From: Pseudarthrobacter sp. ATCC 49987
GTDB taxonomy: Bacteria; Actinomycetota; Actinomycetes; Actinomycetales; Micrococcaceae
Direction: 5' to 3'
Assembly (NCBI RefSeq): GCF_009928425.1
Contig: NZ_JAABNS010000001.1
Location: forward strand, 1,054,001-1,118,000
DNA: 64,000 bases
Both the position numbers and the translations under genes were made by a program. Of this stretch, positions 18,970-25,890 are shown piece by piece. The notes below the pieces were generated by a model. The model was given only the letters and a program-made list of their open reading frames with translations, ran no database searches and was not told the origin of the DNA. Every line of letters begins with the position of its first letter. The stretch's first letter is position 1.

Positions 18970-19752
18970 ATGGAAGTCGTCATTCTGTCCGGCAGCAAGC
19001 CGATCGCGGCCCTCGCGGCGGACGCGATCGAGGCGCTGCTCCGGCGCAAGCCCGACGCCGTGCTGGGCCTGGCAACCGGTTCCTCACCGCTGCCCGTCTA
19101 CGACGAACTCGCCCTGCGGCACGAACGGGACGGCCTGGACTTCAGCCAGGTGCACGCCTTCGCCCTCGACGAGTACGTGGGGCTGACGCCCGGCCATCCG
19201 CAGTCCTACCGTGAGGTGATCAGGCGTGAATTCACCGAGCGGGTGAACATCGCCCCTTCGAATGTCCACGGCCCTGACGGCGCGGCGGCGGACATCCCCG
19301 CCGCCTGCCGGGCCTTCGAGGACGCCATGCGGGCGGCCGGGGGAGTGGACCTGCAGCTGCTCGGCGTCGGCACGGACGGCCATATTGCGTTCAACGAGCC
19401 AGGTTCATCCCTGGCGTCGCGGACCCGGATCAAAACCCTGATCGAGCAGACACGCCGGGACAATGCGCGGTTCTTCGGGAGCCTGTCCCAGGTTCCACAC
19501 CACGTCGTCACCCAGGGACTCGGCACCATCCTGGAGGCCCGTCATGTGATTCTCATTGCCACCGGCGCGCAGAAGGCCCAGGCGGTCCGCGACCTCGTGG
19601 AAGGGCCTGTCGCAGCCATCTGTGCGGCGTCCGTCCTGCAGCTGCATCCGCACGCCACGATCCTGGTCGACGAGGCGGCGGCGTCGTCACTGCGGCTTGC
19701 CGACTACTACCGCCACAGCTATGAGAACAAGCCGTCGTGGCAGGGCCTGTAG
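18970..19752 (+). CDS. nagB: Glucosamine-6-phosphate deaminase
   Basis: Converts glucosamine-6-phosphate to fructose-6-phosphate and ammonium in amino-sugar catabolism. The 260-residue length and motifs match: LGLATGSSPLPVYDEL (phosphate loop), FALDEYVGL (catalytic Asp), GVGTDGHIAFNEPGSSL with the proton-relay His and Glu, and VTQGLGTILEARHVILIATGAQKA. A TACCCT hexamer at 18893-18898 is a candidate -10 with a leader of about 65 nt. The gene stands alone; no nagA or PTS gene is adjacent. Confidence 0.95.
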   Translation: MEVVILSGSKPIAALAADAIEALLRRKPDAVLGLATGSSPLPVYDELALRHERDGLDFSQVHAFALDEYVGLTPGHPQSYREVIRREFTERVNIAPSNVHGPDGAAADIPAACRAFEDAMRAAGGVDLQLLGVGTDGHIAFNEPGSSLASRTRIKTLIEQTRRDNARFFGSLSQVPHHVVTQGLGTILEARHVILIATGAQKAQAVRDLVEGPVAAICAASVLQLHPHATILVDEAAASSLRLADYYRHSYENKPSWQGL

Positions 19753-19831
19753 CGGCCCGTTCCCGCCGTCCCGGCCCCATGCCGCCGCCGTCCCGTCCCC
19801 GTCCCGTCGCAGTAGTGGCTGATCCAGCGGC

Positions 19832-19837
19832 TAAGAT
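19832..19837 (+). promoter_or_regulatory. Leaderless -10 element of the DUF3039 gene
   Basis: TAAGAT ending 7 nt before the ATG at 19845; it selects this ATG over those at 19836 and 19854. Confidence 0.55.
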
Positions 19838-19844
19838 GGGTCTC

Positions 19845-20162
19845 ATGAACAGCATGACCGATCCTCTCGAAAACGACCCGATGCGCGAGCTCTCCGGAGC
19901 CGGGACATCGACGGCCACGATCGAGCGCGAGGAACTGCGCCAGGAAGTGGAACCCGGTGACCGGGAACGCTTCTCGCACTATGTGCGCAAGGAAAAGATC
20001 ATGGAATCCGCGCTCTCCGGCGAACCCGTCATCGCGCTGTGCGGCAAGGTCTGGACACCGGGCCGCGATCCGAAGAAGTTCCCCGTCTGCCCCGAATGCA
20101 AAGAGGTCTACGAAGGCCTCCGTCCTGGCGGCGACGGCGGCAAGGGTTCCGGCGACAAGTAG
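19845..20162 (+). CDS. DUF3039 family protein
   Basis: A 105-residue actinobacterial protein of unknown function. The conserved core is RFSHYVRKEKIMESALSGEPVIALCGKVWTPGRDPKKFPVCPECKEVYEGL; the C-x(n)-CPEC cysteines suggest a zinc site. The C-terminus is a short Gly/Lys tail. It precedes an SF2 helicase, and from memory the DUF3039-helicase neighbourhood recurs in actinobacteria, which hints at a nucleic-acid role (inference). Confidence 0.85.
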   Translation: MNSMTDPLENDPMRELSGAGTSTATIEREELRQEVEPGDRERFSHYVRKEKIMESALSGEPVIALCGKVWTPGRDPKKFPVCPECKEVYEGLRPGGDGGKGSGDK

Positions 20163-20204
20163 CGCGGCTACGCACTGCGGGGGCGCAGCAAGTGCGCGTG
20201 TCCC

Positions 20205-20236
20205 GCGCCCCGGCGCGCCGCCGTGCGCCGGGGCGC
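20205..20236. other. GC-rich perfect 12-bp hairpin after the DUF3039 gene
   Basis: Arms 20205-20216 and 20225-20236 with an 8-nt loop. No T-run follows. It may act as a terminator or mRNA stabiliser between DUF3039 and the helicase. Confidence 0.5.
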
Positions 20237-20372
20237 CCTGTCCTCCCGGGGAATGATGCCCGGTCCATGCAGACCGGTGATTGCTTACGGTTCATCCGAA
20301 AAGATTGGTGTTTTTGTGCTTAATTGGGTTTCTCCGGCAGCGGCAGCAGTGCGCGGAATGGAGGGCACCTAA

Positions 20373-22169
20373 GTGACAGAGACACTCTTTGGCGGACCCG
20401 TGCTGCCACCCGCGTATCCCGAGCGGGCGGCCTGGGGCACCGCGCCGAAGCTCCGTGCCTGGCAGCAAGAGGCCCTCGACAGCTACTTCGCCACCCATCC
20501 CAAGGACTTCCTTGCGGTGGCAACGCCCGGGGCCGGCAAGACCACCTTCGCACTGCGGGTGGCGTCGATGCTGATCGAGGCCAACGTCGTCAACCGCGTC
20601 ACCATCGTGGCGCCCACAGACCACCTGAAACGGCAGTGGGCCGACGCCGCCGCCAGGGTGGGCATCGCCATCGACCCGAACTTCAAGAACGCCGACGGCC
20701 AGCACGGCCGCGGGTTCATCGGCGTCGCGGTCACCTACGCCCAGGTGGCGAGCAAGCCGATGCTGCACCGGGCCAAGACCGAGGCCGCACGCACGCTGGT
20801 GATCCTCGACGAGATCCACCACGGCGGGGAGGCGCTGTCCTGGGGCGACGGGCTCCGCGAAGCCTTCGAGCCTGCGGCACGCCGGCTCTCCCTTACGGGT
20901 ACGCCGTTCCGTTCGGACACCTCGCCGATTCCCTTCGTGGAGTACGCCGAGGACCGCGACGGCATCCGGCGTTCCAAAGCGGACTATACCTACGGCTACG
21001 GCAAGGCGCTGAGGGACCATGTGGTCCGGCCGGTGATGTTCATGGCCTATTCCGGCCAGATGCGCTGGCGCACGAGCGCTGGCGAGGAGATGGCGGCCTC
21101 CCTCGGCGAATCGGCAGTCACCAAGGACGTCACCTCCCAGGCCTGGCGGACCGCGTTGAACCCCGCGGGGGAATGGATCCCGGCGGTCCTGGCCGGTGCG
21201 GACAAGCGCCTCAGCGAGGTGCGCCGGACCGTTCCCGACGCCGGCGGGCTGGTCATCGCGACCGACCATGAGGACGCGCGCGCCTATGCCGGGCAGCTGA
21301 AGAGGATCACGGGCGAGTCGCCCACGGTCATTCTCTCCGACGACACCAAGGCCTCCAGCAAGATCGAGGAGTTCACCGCCAGCGAGAAACGCTGGATGGT
21401 GGCGGTGCGGATGGTCTCCGAAGGCGTGGACGTCCCGCGGCTTTCGGTCGGCGTGTACGCCACCTCGACTGCCACGCCCCTGTTCTTCGCCCAGGCCGTC
21501 GGGCGCTTCGTGCGCGCCCGGAAACGCGGCGAGACGGCGTCGGTCTTCCTGCCCTCCGTGCCGCAGCTGATGGCGCTGGCGAACTCCATGGAGGCCGAGC
21601 GGGACCACGCCCTGGACCGCCCGGAGAAGGGGGACGGCGACGGCCTCTTCAACCCCGAAGACTCGCTGATGGATGAGGCGAACCGCGAGGAAAAAGCCTC
21701 TGATTCGCTGACGAAGGGCAAGTTTGAGGCCCTCGATTCGCAGGCCTCGTTTGACCGCGTGCTGTTCGACGGCGGCGAGTTCGGCACAGGCGGCGAGGTG
21801 GGCTCGGAGGACGAGCTCGACTTCCTCGGGATTCCCGGCCTGCTCGACGCCGACCAGGTCGGTACGCTGCTGCGCCAGCGCCAGCACGAGCAGCTTAGCC
21901 GCAAGAACGCGCGCGCCCCGCAGGGTGCGGCCGCTGCGGTACCTACTTCTGCCGCACCGGCTCTGCCGGACCACCGCATGCTGATGGACCTGCGCACCGA
22001 ACTGGCCAAGAATGTCGCGGCCTGGTCCGCGCGCACGGGCACGCCGCACGGCGTCATCCATACCAAGCTCAGGACGGTCTGCGGCGGTCCGGCTGTGGCC
22101 CAGGCCAACGAGGAGCAGCTGCAGACCCGGTTGCGGAAACTCCAGGACTGGTTCATCGGCCGCAAATAG
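20373..22169 (+). CDS. DEAD/DEAH-box superfamily 2 helicase
   Basis: A 598-residue nucleic-acid-dependent ATPase. Domain 1 holds a Q-like RAWQQEAL, Walker A ATPGAGKTTFA (50-60), motif II DEIHH (146-150) and motif III LTGTPF (174-179). Domain 2 holds MVAVRMVSEGVDVPRLSVGVYA (motif V) and FFAQAVGRFVRARKRGE (motif VI). A charged region of about 60 residues and a C-terminal helical domain follow. Start is GTG 20373 with GGAGGG seven bases before it. It resembles the XPB/type III restriction helicase group, but no nuclease or methylase is nearby, so its substrate is open. Confidence 0.93.
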   Translation: MTETLFGGPVLPPAYPERAAWGTAPKLRAWQQEALDSYFATHPKDFLAVATPGAGKTTFALRVASMLIEANVVNRVTIVAPTDHLKRQWADAAARVGIAIDPNFKNADGQHGRGFIGVAVTYAQVASKPMLHRAKTEAARTLVILDEIHHGGEALSWGDGLREAFEPAARRLSLTGTPFRSDTSPIPFVEYAEDRDGIRRSKADYTYGYGKALRDHVVRPVMFMAYSGQMRWRTSAGEEMAASLGESAVTKDVTSQAWRTALNPAGEWIPAVLAGADKRLSEVRRTVPDAGGLVIATDHEDARAYAGQLKRITGESPTVILSDDTKASSKIEEFTASEKRWMVAVRMVSEGVDVPRLSVGVYATSTATPLFFAQAVGRFVRARKRGETASVFLPSVPQLMALANSMEAERDHALDRPEKGDGDGLFNPEDSLMDEANREEKASDSLTKGKFEALDSQASFDRVLFDGGEFGTGGEVGSEDELDFLGIPGLLDADQVGTLLRQRQHEQLSRKNARAPQGAAAAVPTSAAPALPDHRMLMDLRTELAKNVAAWSARTGTPHGVIHTKLRTVCGGPAVAQANEEQLQTRLRKLQDWFIGRK

Positions 22170-22192
22170 CACGGGCCTGAAAACGCGCGCAC

Positions 22193-22225
22193 AAAAAAGG
22201 ACCGGGGTCACCCGGTCCCTTTTTT
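22193..22225 (+). terminator. Intrinsic terminator of the helicase gene
   Basis: Stem GGACCGGG / CCCGGTCC (22199-22206 with 22211-22218), loop GTCA, flanked by A6 on the left and CTTTTTT on the right, so it can also act on the opposite strand. Confidence 0.93.
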
Positions 22226-22270
22226 GCAGCTGTTTGCAGCTTTTCTCAGCTTTTTGAGGCTTTTTGCAGC
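22221..22270. repeat. Five tandem imperfect decamers
   Basis: Five consecutive 10-bp units with consensus TTTTTGCAGC fill 22221-22270; units 1 and 5 are identical and units 2-4 differ at one to three positions. The array starts in the T-run of the helicase terminator and ends 13 bp before the stop end of the convergent lipoprotein gene. It is much richer in T than its surroundings. Confidence 0.85.
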
Positions 22271-22283
22271 CGCCGGCTGGCTG

Positions 22284-22631
22284 TTACTGGGCGCCGCCGG
22301 TGCAGAGCTGGCTGAGGGTCTGGCCTGCCGAGGTGTACGCACCCTGCATTTCCTGGAGCTTTGCGGAGTCCGGGGTTTCCTTGGCCGACTCGTCCAGGAA
22401 TTCGAGGATGGAGTTCAGGGGAGCCTTCATTTCCGCGGACGCGGTGGCCTCGATGGGACGGAGCCTGTTGGCGAGGCGAATCATCCCTGCCTTGTCCGCG
22501 TTGGAGGTCGGTCCCGCGCCGACGGTCTGGACCCGCGCGCAGGATTCCTGGGTGGTGTCTTGCGGGGCCGAGCAGCCGGCGGCGCCGAGCAGGGCCCCGG
22601 CAGCGATCAGGACGGTGAGGGTCTTCTTCAT
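22284..22631 (-). CDS. Small lipoprotein of unknown function
   Basis: A 115-residue protein with a signal peptide and lipobox LGAAGC (cysteine 20), so it should be lipid-anchored outside the membrane. The mature part is a mostly helical domain with two further cysteines (SCARV and SQLCTG) that could form a disulfide. No family is recognised. The ATG at 22631 has a CGGAGT site upstream. It is convergent with the helicase gene across a terminator and a decamer repeat array. Confidence 0.8.
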   Translation of the reverse strand: MKKTLTVLIAAGALLGAAGCSAPQDTTQESCARVQTVGAGPTSNADKAGMIRLANRLRPIEATASAEMKAPLNSILEFLDESAKETPDSAKLQEMQGAYTSAGQTLSQLCTGGAQ

Positions 22632-22735
22632 GATGTACTCCGGGGTTCTTACGGTTCAGACGATAGTGGCAAGGATTTCGAGTCTACTTCGAGGGCGCGG
22701 TTTTCCCGTCAGCGGGCAGGGACCACGCAGCCGGC

Positions 22736-23431
22736 TCAGGCGATGTCGACCCCGCCGAGTTCCATCTCGGCGATGGCGTCGTTAAGATCCTCGGCAACCC
22801 CCACGGTCAGATCCCGCAGCACCGTCACGGAGTACCCAGCCTGGACCCCGTCCAGGGCGGTCGCCTTCACGCAGTGGTCGGTGGCGATTCCGACCACCAC
22901 GACGTCCTCGACGTCATGGCTCTGCAGCCAGTCGTCAAGCCCGATCGCGTCCTCGCCCGTGGCGAAGTCACCGCCGTCGAGGTCTTCGACAGTACCGTCG
23001 GCGCTGCCGCTTCTGCCGCTGCTGCCGGGAGCACTTCCGGACACGGGCATGGCTCCGGGCTTGCGGTCACCGGTGGGCACGGCGTCGTCCGGTGCCAGCA
23101 GCCCCTCAAAGCCCGAGTAGGCGGCGGTGAACTGGCCCTTGCGGAAGTAGGCCTGGATGTATTCCGTGTCGAGGTCCGGATGGAGTTCGGCCCCGCGGGT
23201 TCCGGCCACGCAGTGCCTGGGCCAGCTGTCGACGTAGTCCGGGGCGTCCGAGAAATGCGCGCCTGGATCGACATGCCAGTCCTGGGTCGCCACGACGTGG
23301 TCAAACTGTCCGTGGTGGGCGTCAACGTACTCGCTGATCGCGCCGGCAAGTTCCGCCCCGCCTTTGACGGCCAGGGAGCCCCCTTCGCAGAAATCGTTCT
23401 GGACGTCGACGATGATCAGGGCGCGGGACAT
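22736..23431 (-). CDS. pncA: Nicotinamidase / isochorismatase family
   Basis: Hydrolyses nicotinamide to nicotinate, feeding the NAD salvage route; the same enzyme activates pyrazinamide in mycobacteria. The catalytic triad is visible as D9 (IVDVQNDF), K98 (FRKGQF) and C187 (ATDHCV), and the metal site is in QDWHVDPGAHF. At 231 residues it is longer than the usual 185-210 because of a Gly/Ser/Pro-rich insert of about 40 residues (119-159) between K98 and the final strand. Its ATG shares one base with the pncB stop (TGATG), so pncB and pncA are translationally coupled. Confidence 0.92.
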   Translation of the reverse strand: MSRALIIVDVQNDFCEGGSLAVKGGAELAGAISEYVDAHHGQFDHVVATQDWHVDPGAHFSDAPDYVDSWPRHCVAGTRGAELHPDLDTEYIQAYFRKGQFTAAYSGFEGLLAPDDAVPTGDRKPGAMPVSGSAPGSSGRSGSADGTVEDLDGGDFATGEDAIGLDDWLQSHDVEDVVVVGIATDHCVKATALDGVQAGYSVTVLRDLTVGVAEDLNDAIAEMELGGVDIA

Positions 23432-24759
23432 CAGTTCTCCTCGTAGATGGTGGGGATGGCCGCTTCGCCGCGCTGCAGCCGGTTGACGACGGCGGGAAGT
23501 TCCTTCATGGTGTCCGCGTGGCGCTGGCGTGCACGGAGCACACCCTCCGCGCCGGTCCAGCCGGGCAGGAGCTCGCCGTTTTTGATGAACTGCTGCAGCA
23601 GGGGACGGTCATTGCCGTCGTCGTCCGGGCGGTGGCCGACCCCGATGATCTCCTGGGTGGCCGTGCCGCGCTCGTTGAGCCTGCGCAGGGCGTACTTGCG
23701 GCCTCCCTTGCTGGTCTTGTTCTTGGCGGCCTTTGCGACAGGGACGAAGTCTCCGGCGTCGTCCGTGCGGCTGACCAGCTTGTAGACCATGCTGGCCGTC
23801 GGGGCGCCGGAACCGGTCACGAGGGATGTGCCGACACCGTAGGAGTCCACCGGGGCGGACTGCAGGGCGGCGATGGCGAACTCGTCCAGGTCGGAGGTGA
23901 CGATGATGCGGGTGCGCTCGTTGCCCAGACCGTCCAGGAGCTGACGCACCCATTGCGCCTGCGCCACGAGGTCGCCGGAGTCCAGCCGCACCGCACCGAG
24001 TTTGTCGCCGGCCAGTTCGACGGCGGTGCGCACCGCTGACTCGACGTCGTAGGTGTCCACAAGCAGTGCGGTGCCGGCGCCCATCGAGGCGATCTGCGCC
24101 TCGAAGGCCTCGCGCTCGGTGTCATGCAGGAGGGTGAAGGAATGCGCGGCGGTGCCCACGGTCTTGAGCCCGTAGCGCAGGCCTGCCTCCAGGTTCGAGG
24201 TGCTGTCGAAACCGGCGATGATGGCGGCGCGGGAAGCGGAGACGGCGGATTCCTCCTGGGTGCGGCGCGAGCCCATCTCCACGCAGGGGCGGCTGCCGGC
24301 CGCGGTGATCATTCGGGAGGCCGCTGAGGCGATCGCGCTGTCATGGTTGAGGATCGAGAGGATGTAGGTCTCGAGGATGCAGGCCTCGGCGAAGGTGGAT
24401 TCGACGATGAGGATCGGGGAGTTGGGGAAGTAGGCTTCACCCTCGGCGTAGCCCCAGACATCACCGGAGAAGGAGAACCCGGCCAGGTAGTCCAGGGTCT
24501 CCTCGTTGACCACCTTGGTGCGGCGGAGGAAGTCGATCTCGGCGTCGCCGAAGCGGAAGTCGGCAATGCCTTCCAGCAACCGGCCGGTGCCGCCGACAAT
24601 GCCGTAGCGGCGCCCGTCCGGCAGGCGCCGCGCGAAGGCCTCGAACACTGACTTGCGGTGGGCGGCGCCGGAATGCAGCGCGGCCTGCAGCATGGTCAGC
24701 TCGTAATGGTCGGTGTACAGGGACGTGCGGGGACGGTCCCAGCCAGCTGATGAACTCAC
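23431..24759 (-). CDS. pncB: Nicotinate phosphoribosyltransferase
   Basis: Joins nicotinate and PRPP to form nicotinate mononucleotide, the step after PncA in NAD salvage. The 442-residue protein begins SSSAGWDRPRTSLYTDHYELTMLQAAL and shows the conserved FEAFARRLPDGRRYGIVGG, VEMGSRRTQEESAVSASRAAIIAGFDSTSN and VRLDSGDLVAQAQWVRQLLD segments. The GTG at 24759 is fixed by TAGAGT ending six bases before it (leaderless). It is divergent from clpS, with only 37 bp between the two start codons, and coupled to pncA downstream. Confidence 0.95.
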   Translation of the reverse strand: MSSSAGWDRPRTSLYTDHYELTMLQAALHSGAAHRKSVFEAFARRLPDGRRYGIVGGTGRLLEGIADFRFGDAEIDFLRRTKVVNEETLDYLAGFSFSGDVWGYAEGEAYFPNSPILIVESTFAEACILETYILSILNHDSAIASAASRMITAAGSRPCVEMGSRRTQEESAVSASRAAIIAGFDSTSNLEAGLRYGLKTVGTAAHSFTLLHDTEREAFEAQIASMGAGTALLVDTYDVESAVRTAVELAGDKLGAVRLDSGDLVAQAQWVRQLLDGLGNERTRIIVTSDLDEFAIAALQSAPVDSYGVGTSLVTGSGAPTASMVYKLVSRTDDAGDFVPVAKAAKNKTSKGGRKYALRRLNERGTATQEIIGVGHRPDDDGNDRPLLQQFIKNGELLPGWTGAEGVLRARQRHADTMKELPAVVNRLQRGEAAIPTIYEEN

Positions 24760-24765
24760 AAATTC

Positions 24766-24771
24766 ACTCTA
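24766..24771 (-). promoter_or_regulatory. Leaderless -10 element of pncB
   Basis: TAGAGT on the minus strand, 6 nt before GTG 24759. It lies in the 37-bp divergent gap shared with clpS. Confidence 0.7.
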
Positions 24772-24784
24772 GTGCGCATCCCCA

Positions 24785-24790
24785 TAGAAT
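24785..24790 (+). promoter_or_regulatory. Leaderless -10 element of clpS
   Basis: TAGAAT ending 6 nt before ATG 24797; it is 13 bp from the opposing pncB -10. Confidence 0.7.
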
Positions 24791-24796
24791 GGACAG

Positions 24797-25177
24797 ATGA
24801 CCCTCAGCGTTGCGCTCGGCCCTGACACCCAGGAGAGCACCCAGACCGGAACAGTGACGTCGACCGATGTCCTGACCGCCCCTGACATCCCCTGGAACCT
24901 CGTGATCTGGAACGATCCCGTGAACCTGATGAGCTATGTGAGCTACGTGTTCCGCAGCTACTTCGGCTATTCCGAGGCCAAAGCGAACAAGCTCATGCTC
25001 GAAGTCCACAAGAAGGGCCGCTCCATCGTGGCGCACGGCAGCAAGGAGCAGGTGGAGCAGCACGCGGTCGCGATGCACGGCTACGGTCTCTGGGCCACCG
25101 TGGAAAAGGCCACCGGCGGTTCCGGCGGCGCCGGATCAGGCGGAGGATCAGGCAAGGGCAAAGGAAAACGTGGCTAA
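24797..25177 (+). CDS. clpS: ATP-dependent Clp protease adaptor ClpS
   Basis: Delivers N-degron substrates to ClpA/ClpC-ClpP. The core IPWNLVIWNDPVNLMSYVSYVFRSYFGYSEAKANKLMLEVHKKGRSIVAHGSKEQVEQHAVAMHGYGLWATVE is complete, with the N-end-binding N-D-P and M/V residues and the H-x-x-G-R segment. It differs from short ClpS proteins in a 32-residue N-terminal extension and a Gly/Ser/Lys-rich tail of about 20 residues. It overlaps the DUF2017 gene by 8 nt, a pair conserved in actinobacteria. Confidence 0.95.
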   Translation: MTLSVALGPDTQESTQTGTVTSTDVLTAPDIPWNLVIWNDPVNLMSYVSYVFRSYFGYSEAKANKLMLEVHKKGRSIVAHGSKEQVEQHAVAMHGYGLWATVEKATGGSGGAGSGGGSGKGKGKRG

Positions 25178-25730
25178 GGCATTCAAATACGGCGTCAAGG
25201 GCATCACCGGCTACCTGGAACCGGCCGAACGGGAACTGCTGCGCAGCCTTTTCGACGACGTCGTGTCCATGCTGGAGCCGGAGGAACGCGCCAACCAGGA
25301 CCCCCTGGCCGCGCTCGTCGGACTCGACACCGAGGCCCGCGAGCCCTCGGACCGCGCCCTGCGCCGGCTGCTCCCGAACGTTTCGAAGTCCGATGACGCC
25401 GCCTCTCTGGAGTTCCGCCGTTACACCGAGCGGTCGCTGCGCGAGAGCAAGATCGGTGCGTTGAAGGCCGCGTCCCTGGGGCTGGACAAGGACGAACTGG
25501 TCCTGAGCCCCGCCGACGCACGGCACTGGTCCACGGCGCTCAACGATGTCCGGCTGGTGCTGGCCGAACGCCTCGACATCCGGGACGACGAGGACGCCGG
25601 GCACGTGCACCTTATGCAGGACTGGTCCCAGGCCGAGGACGTCGAAAGCTACCTGGCACTGGTCTACAACTTCACCACCTGGCTGCAGGAATCGCTGGTC
25701 CAGGCGATGCTGCAGTCGCTGGAGACGTAG
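25170..25730 (+). CDS. DUF2017 family protein
   Basis: A 186-residue, mostly helical protein of unknown function that follows clpS across actinobacteria (mycobacterial Rv1332 type). Blocks such as YLEPAERELLRSLFDDVVSMLEPE, ASLEFRRYTERSLRESKIGAL and FTTWLQESLVQAM match the family. GTG 25170 overlaps the end of clpS, so translation is coupled. In related genomes this block continues towards murI; here a rox-like gene stands between, starting 147 nt after this stop. Confidence 0.88.
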   Translation: MAKAFKYGVKGITGYLEPAERELLRSLFDDVVSMLEPEERANQDPLAALVGLDTEAREPSDRALRRLLPNVSKSDDAASLEFRRYTERSLRESKIGALKAASLGLDKDELVLSPADARHWSTALNDVRLVLAERLDIRDDEDAGHVHLMQDWSQAEDVESYLALVYNFTTWLQESLVQAMLQSLET

Positions 25731-25784
25731 AGCGGGAGCGTCAGACCTCCCTGCCCCTACTACCTCCAATTTATCGCGCGCCGG

Positions 25785-25804
25785 GGGGCTTGCGGCAAGA
25801 CCCC
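25785..25804 (+). promoter_or_regulatory. Rifamycin-associated element (RAE)-like inverted repeat
   Basis: The arms GGGGCTTGC and GCAAGACCCC (sharing the central GC/G) form an inverted repeat 73 bp upstream of the rox-like start. From memory this matches the roughly 19-bp RAE found upstream of rifamycin-inactivation genes (rph, rox, arr, helR) in actinobacteria, which makes those genes rifamycin-inducible. A second inverted copy of the core, TGCCGCAA at 25810-25817, pairs with TTGCGGCA at 25790-25797. The match should be confirmed against the published motif. Confidence 0.75.
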
Positions 25805-25860
25805 TCTCATGCCGCAAACTGGCCCGGACGTGCCCGGACGGGGTGCCCGGAGAAGGATCG

Positions 25861-25890
25861 ATGAGGCGGTGCGGTAAATGGTTGATGTGA
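25861..25890 (+). CDS. Putative 9-codon leader peptide overlapping the rox start
   Basis: ATG at 25861 opens a frame MRRCGKWLM ending TGA at 25888-25890, which overlaps the first 13 nt of the rox-like gene in another frame. The only good ribosome site in the region, GGAGAAGGA (25849-25857), is placed for this ATG, whereas the rox ATG at 25878 has none of its own. A coupling or attenuation role is inferred; the peptide may also be incidental. Confidence 0.4.
   Translation: MRRCGKWLM

Noticed and set aside
20292..22211. 639-codon open frame opposite the helicase
   Set aside because: All helicase motifs are on the plus strand; the minus frame crosses the terminator and repeat array.
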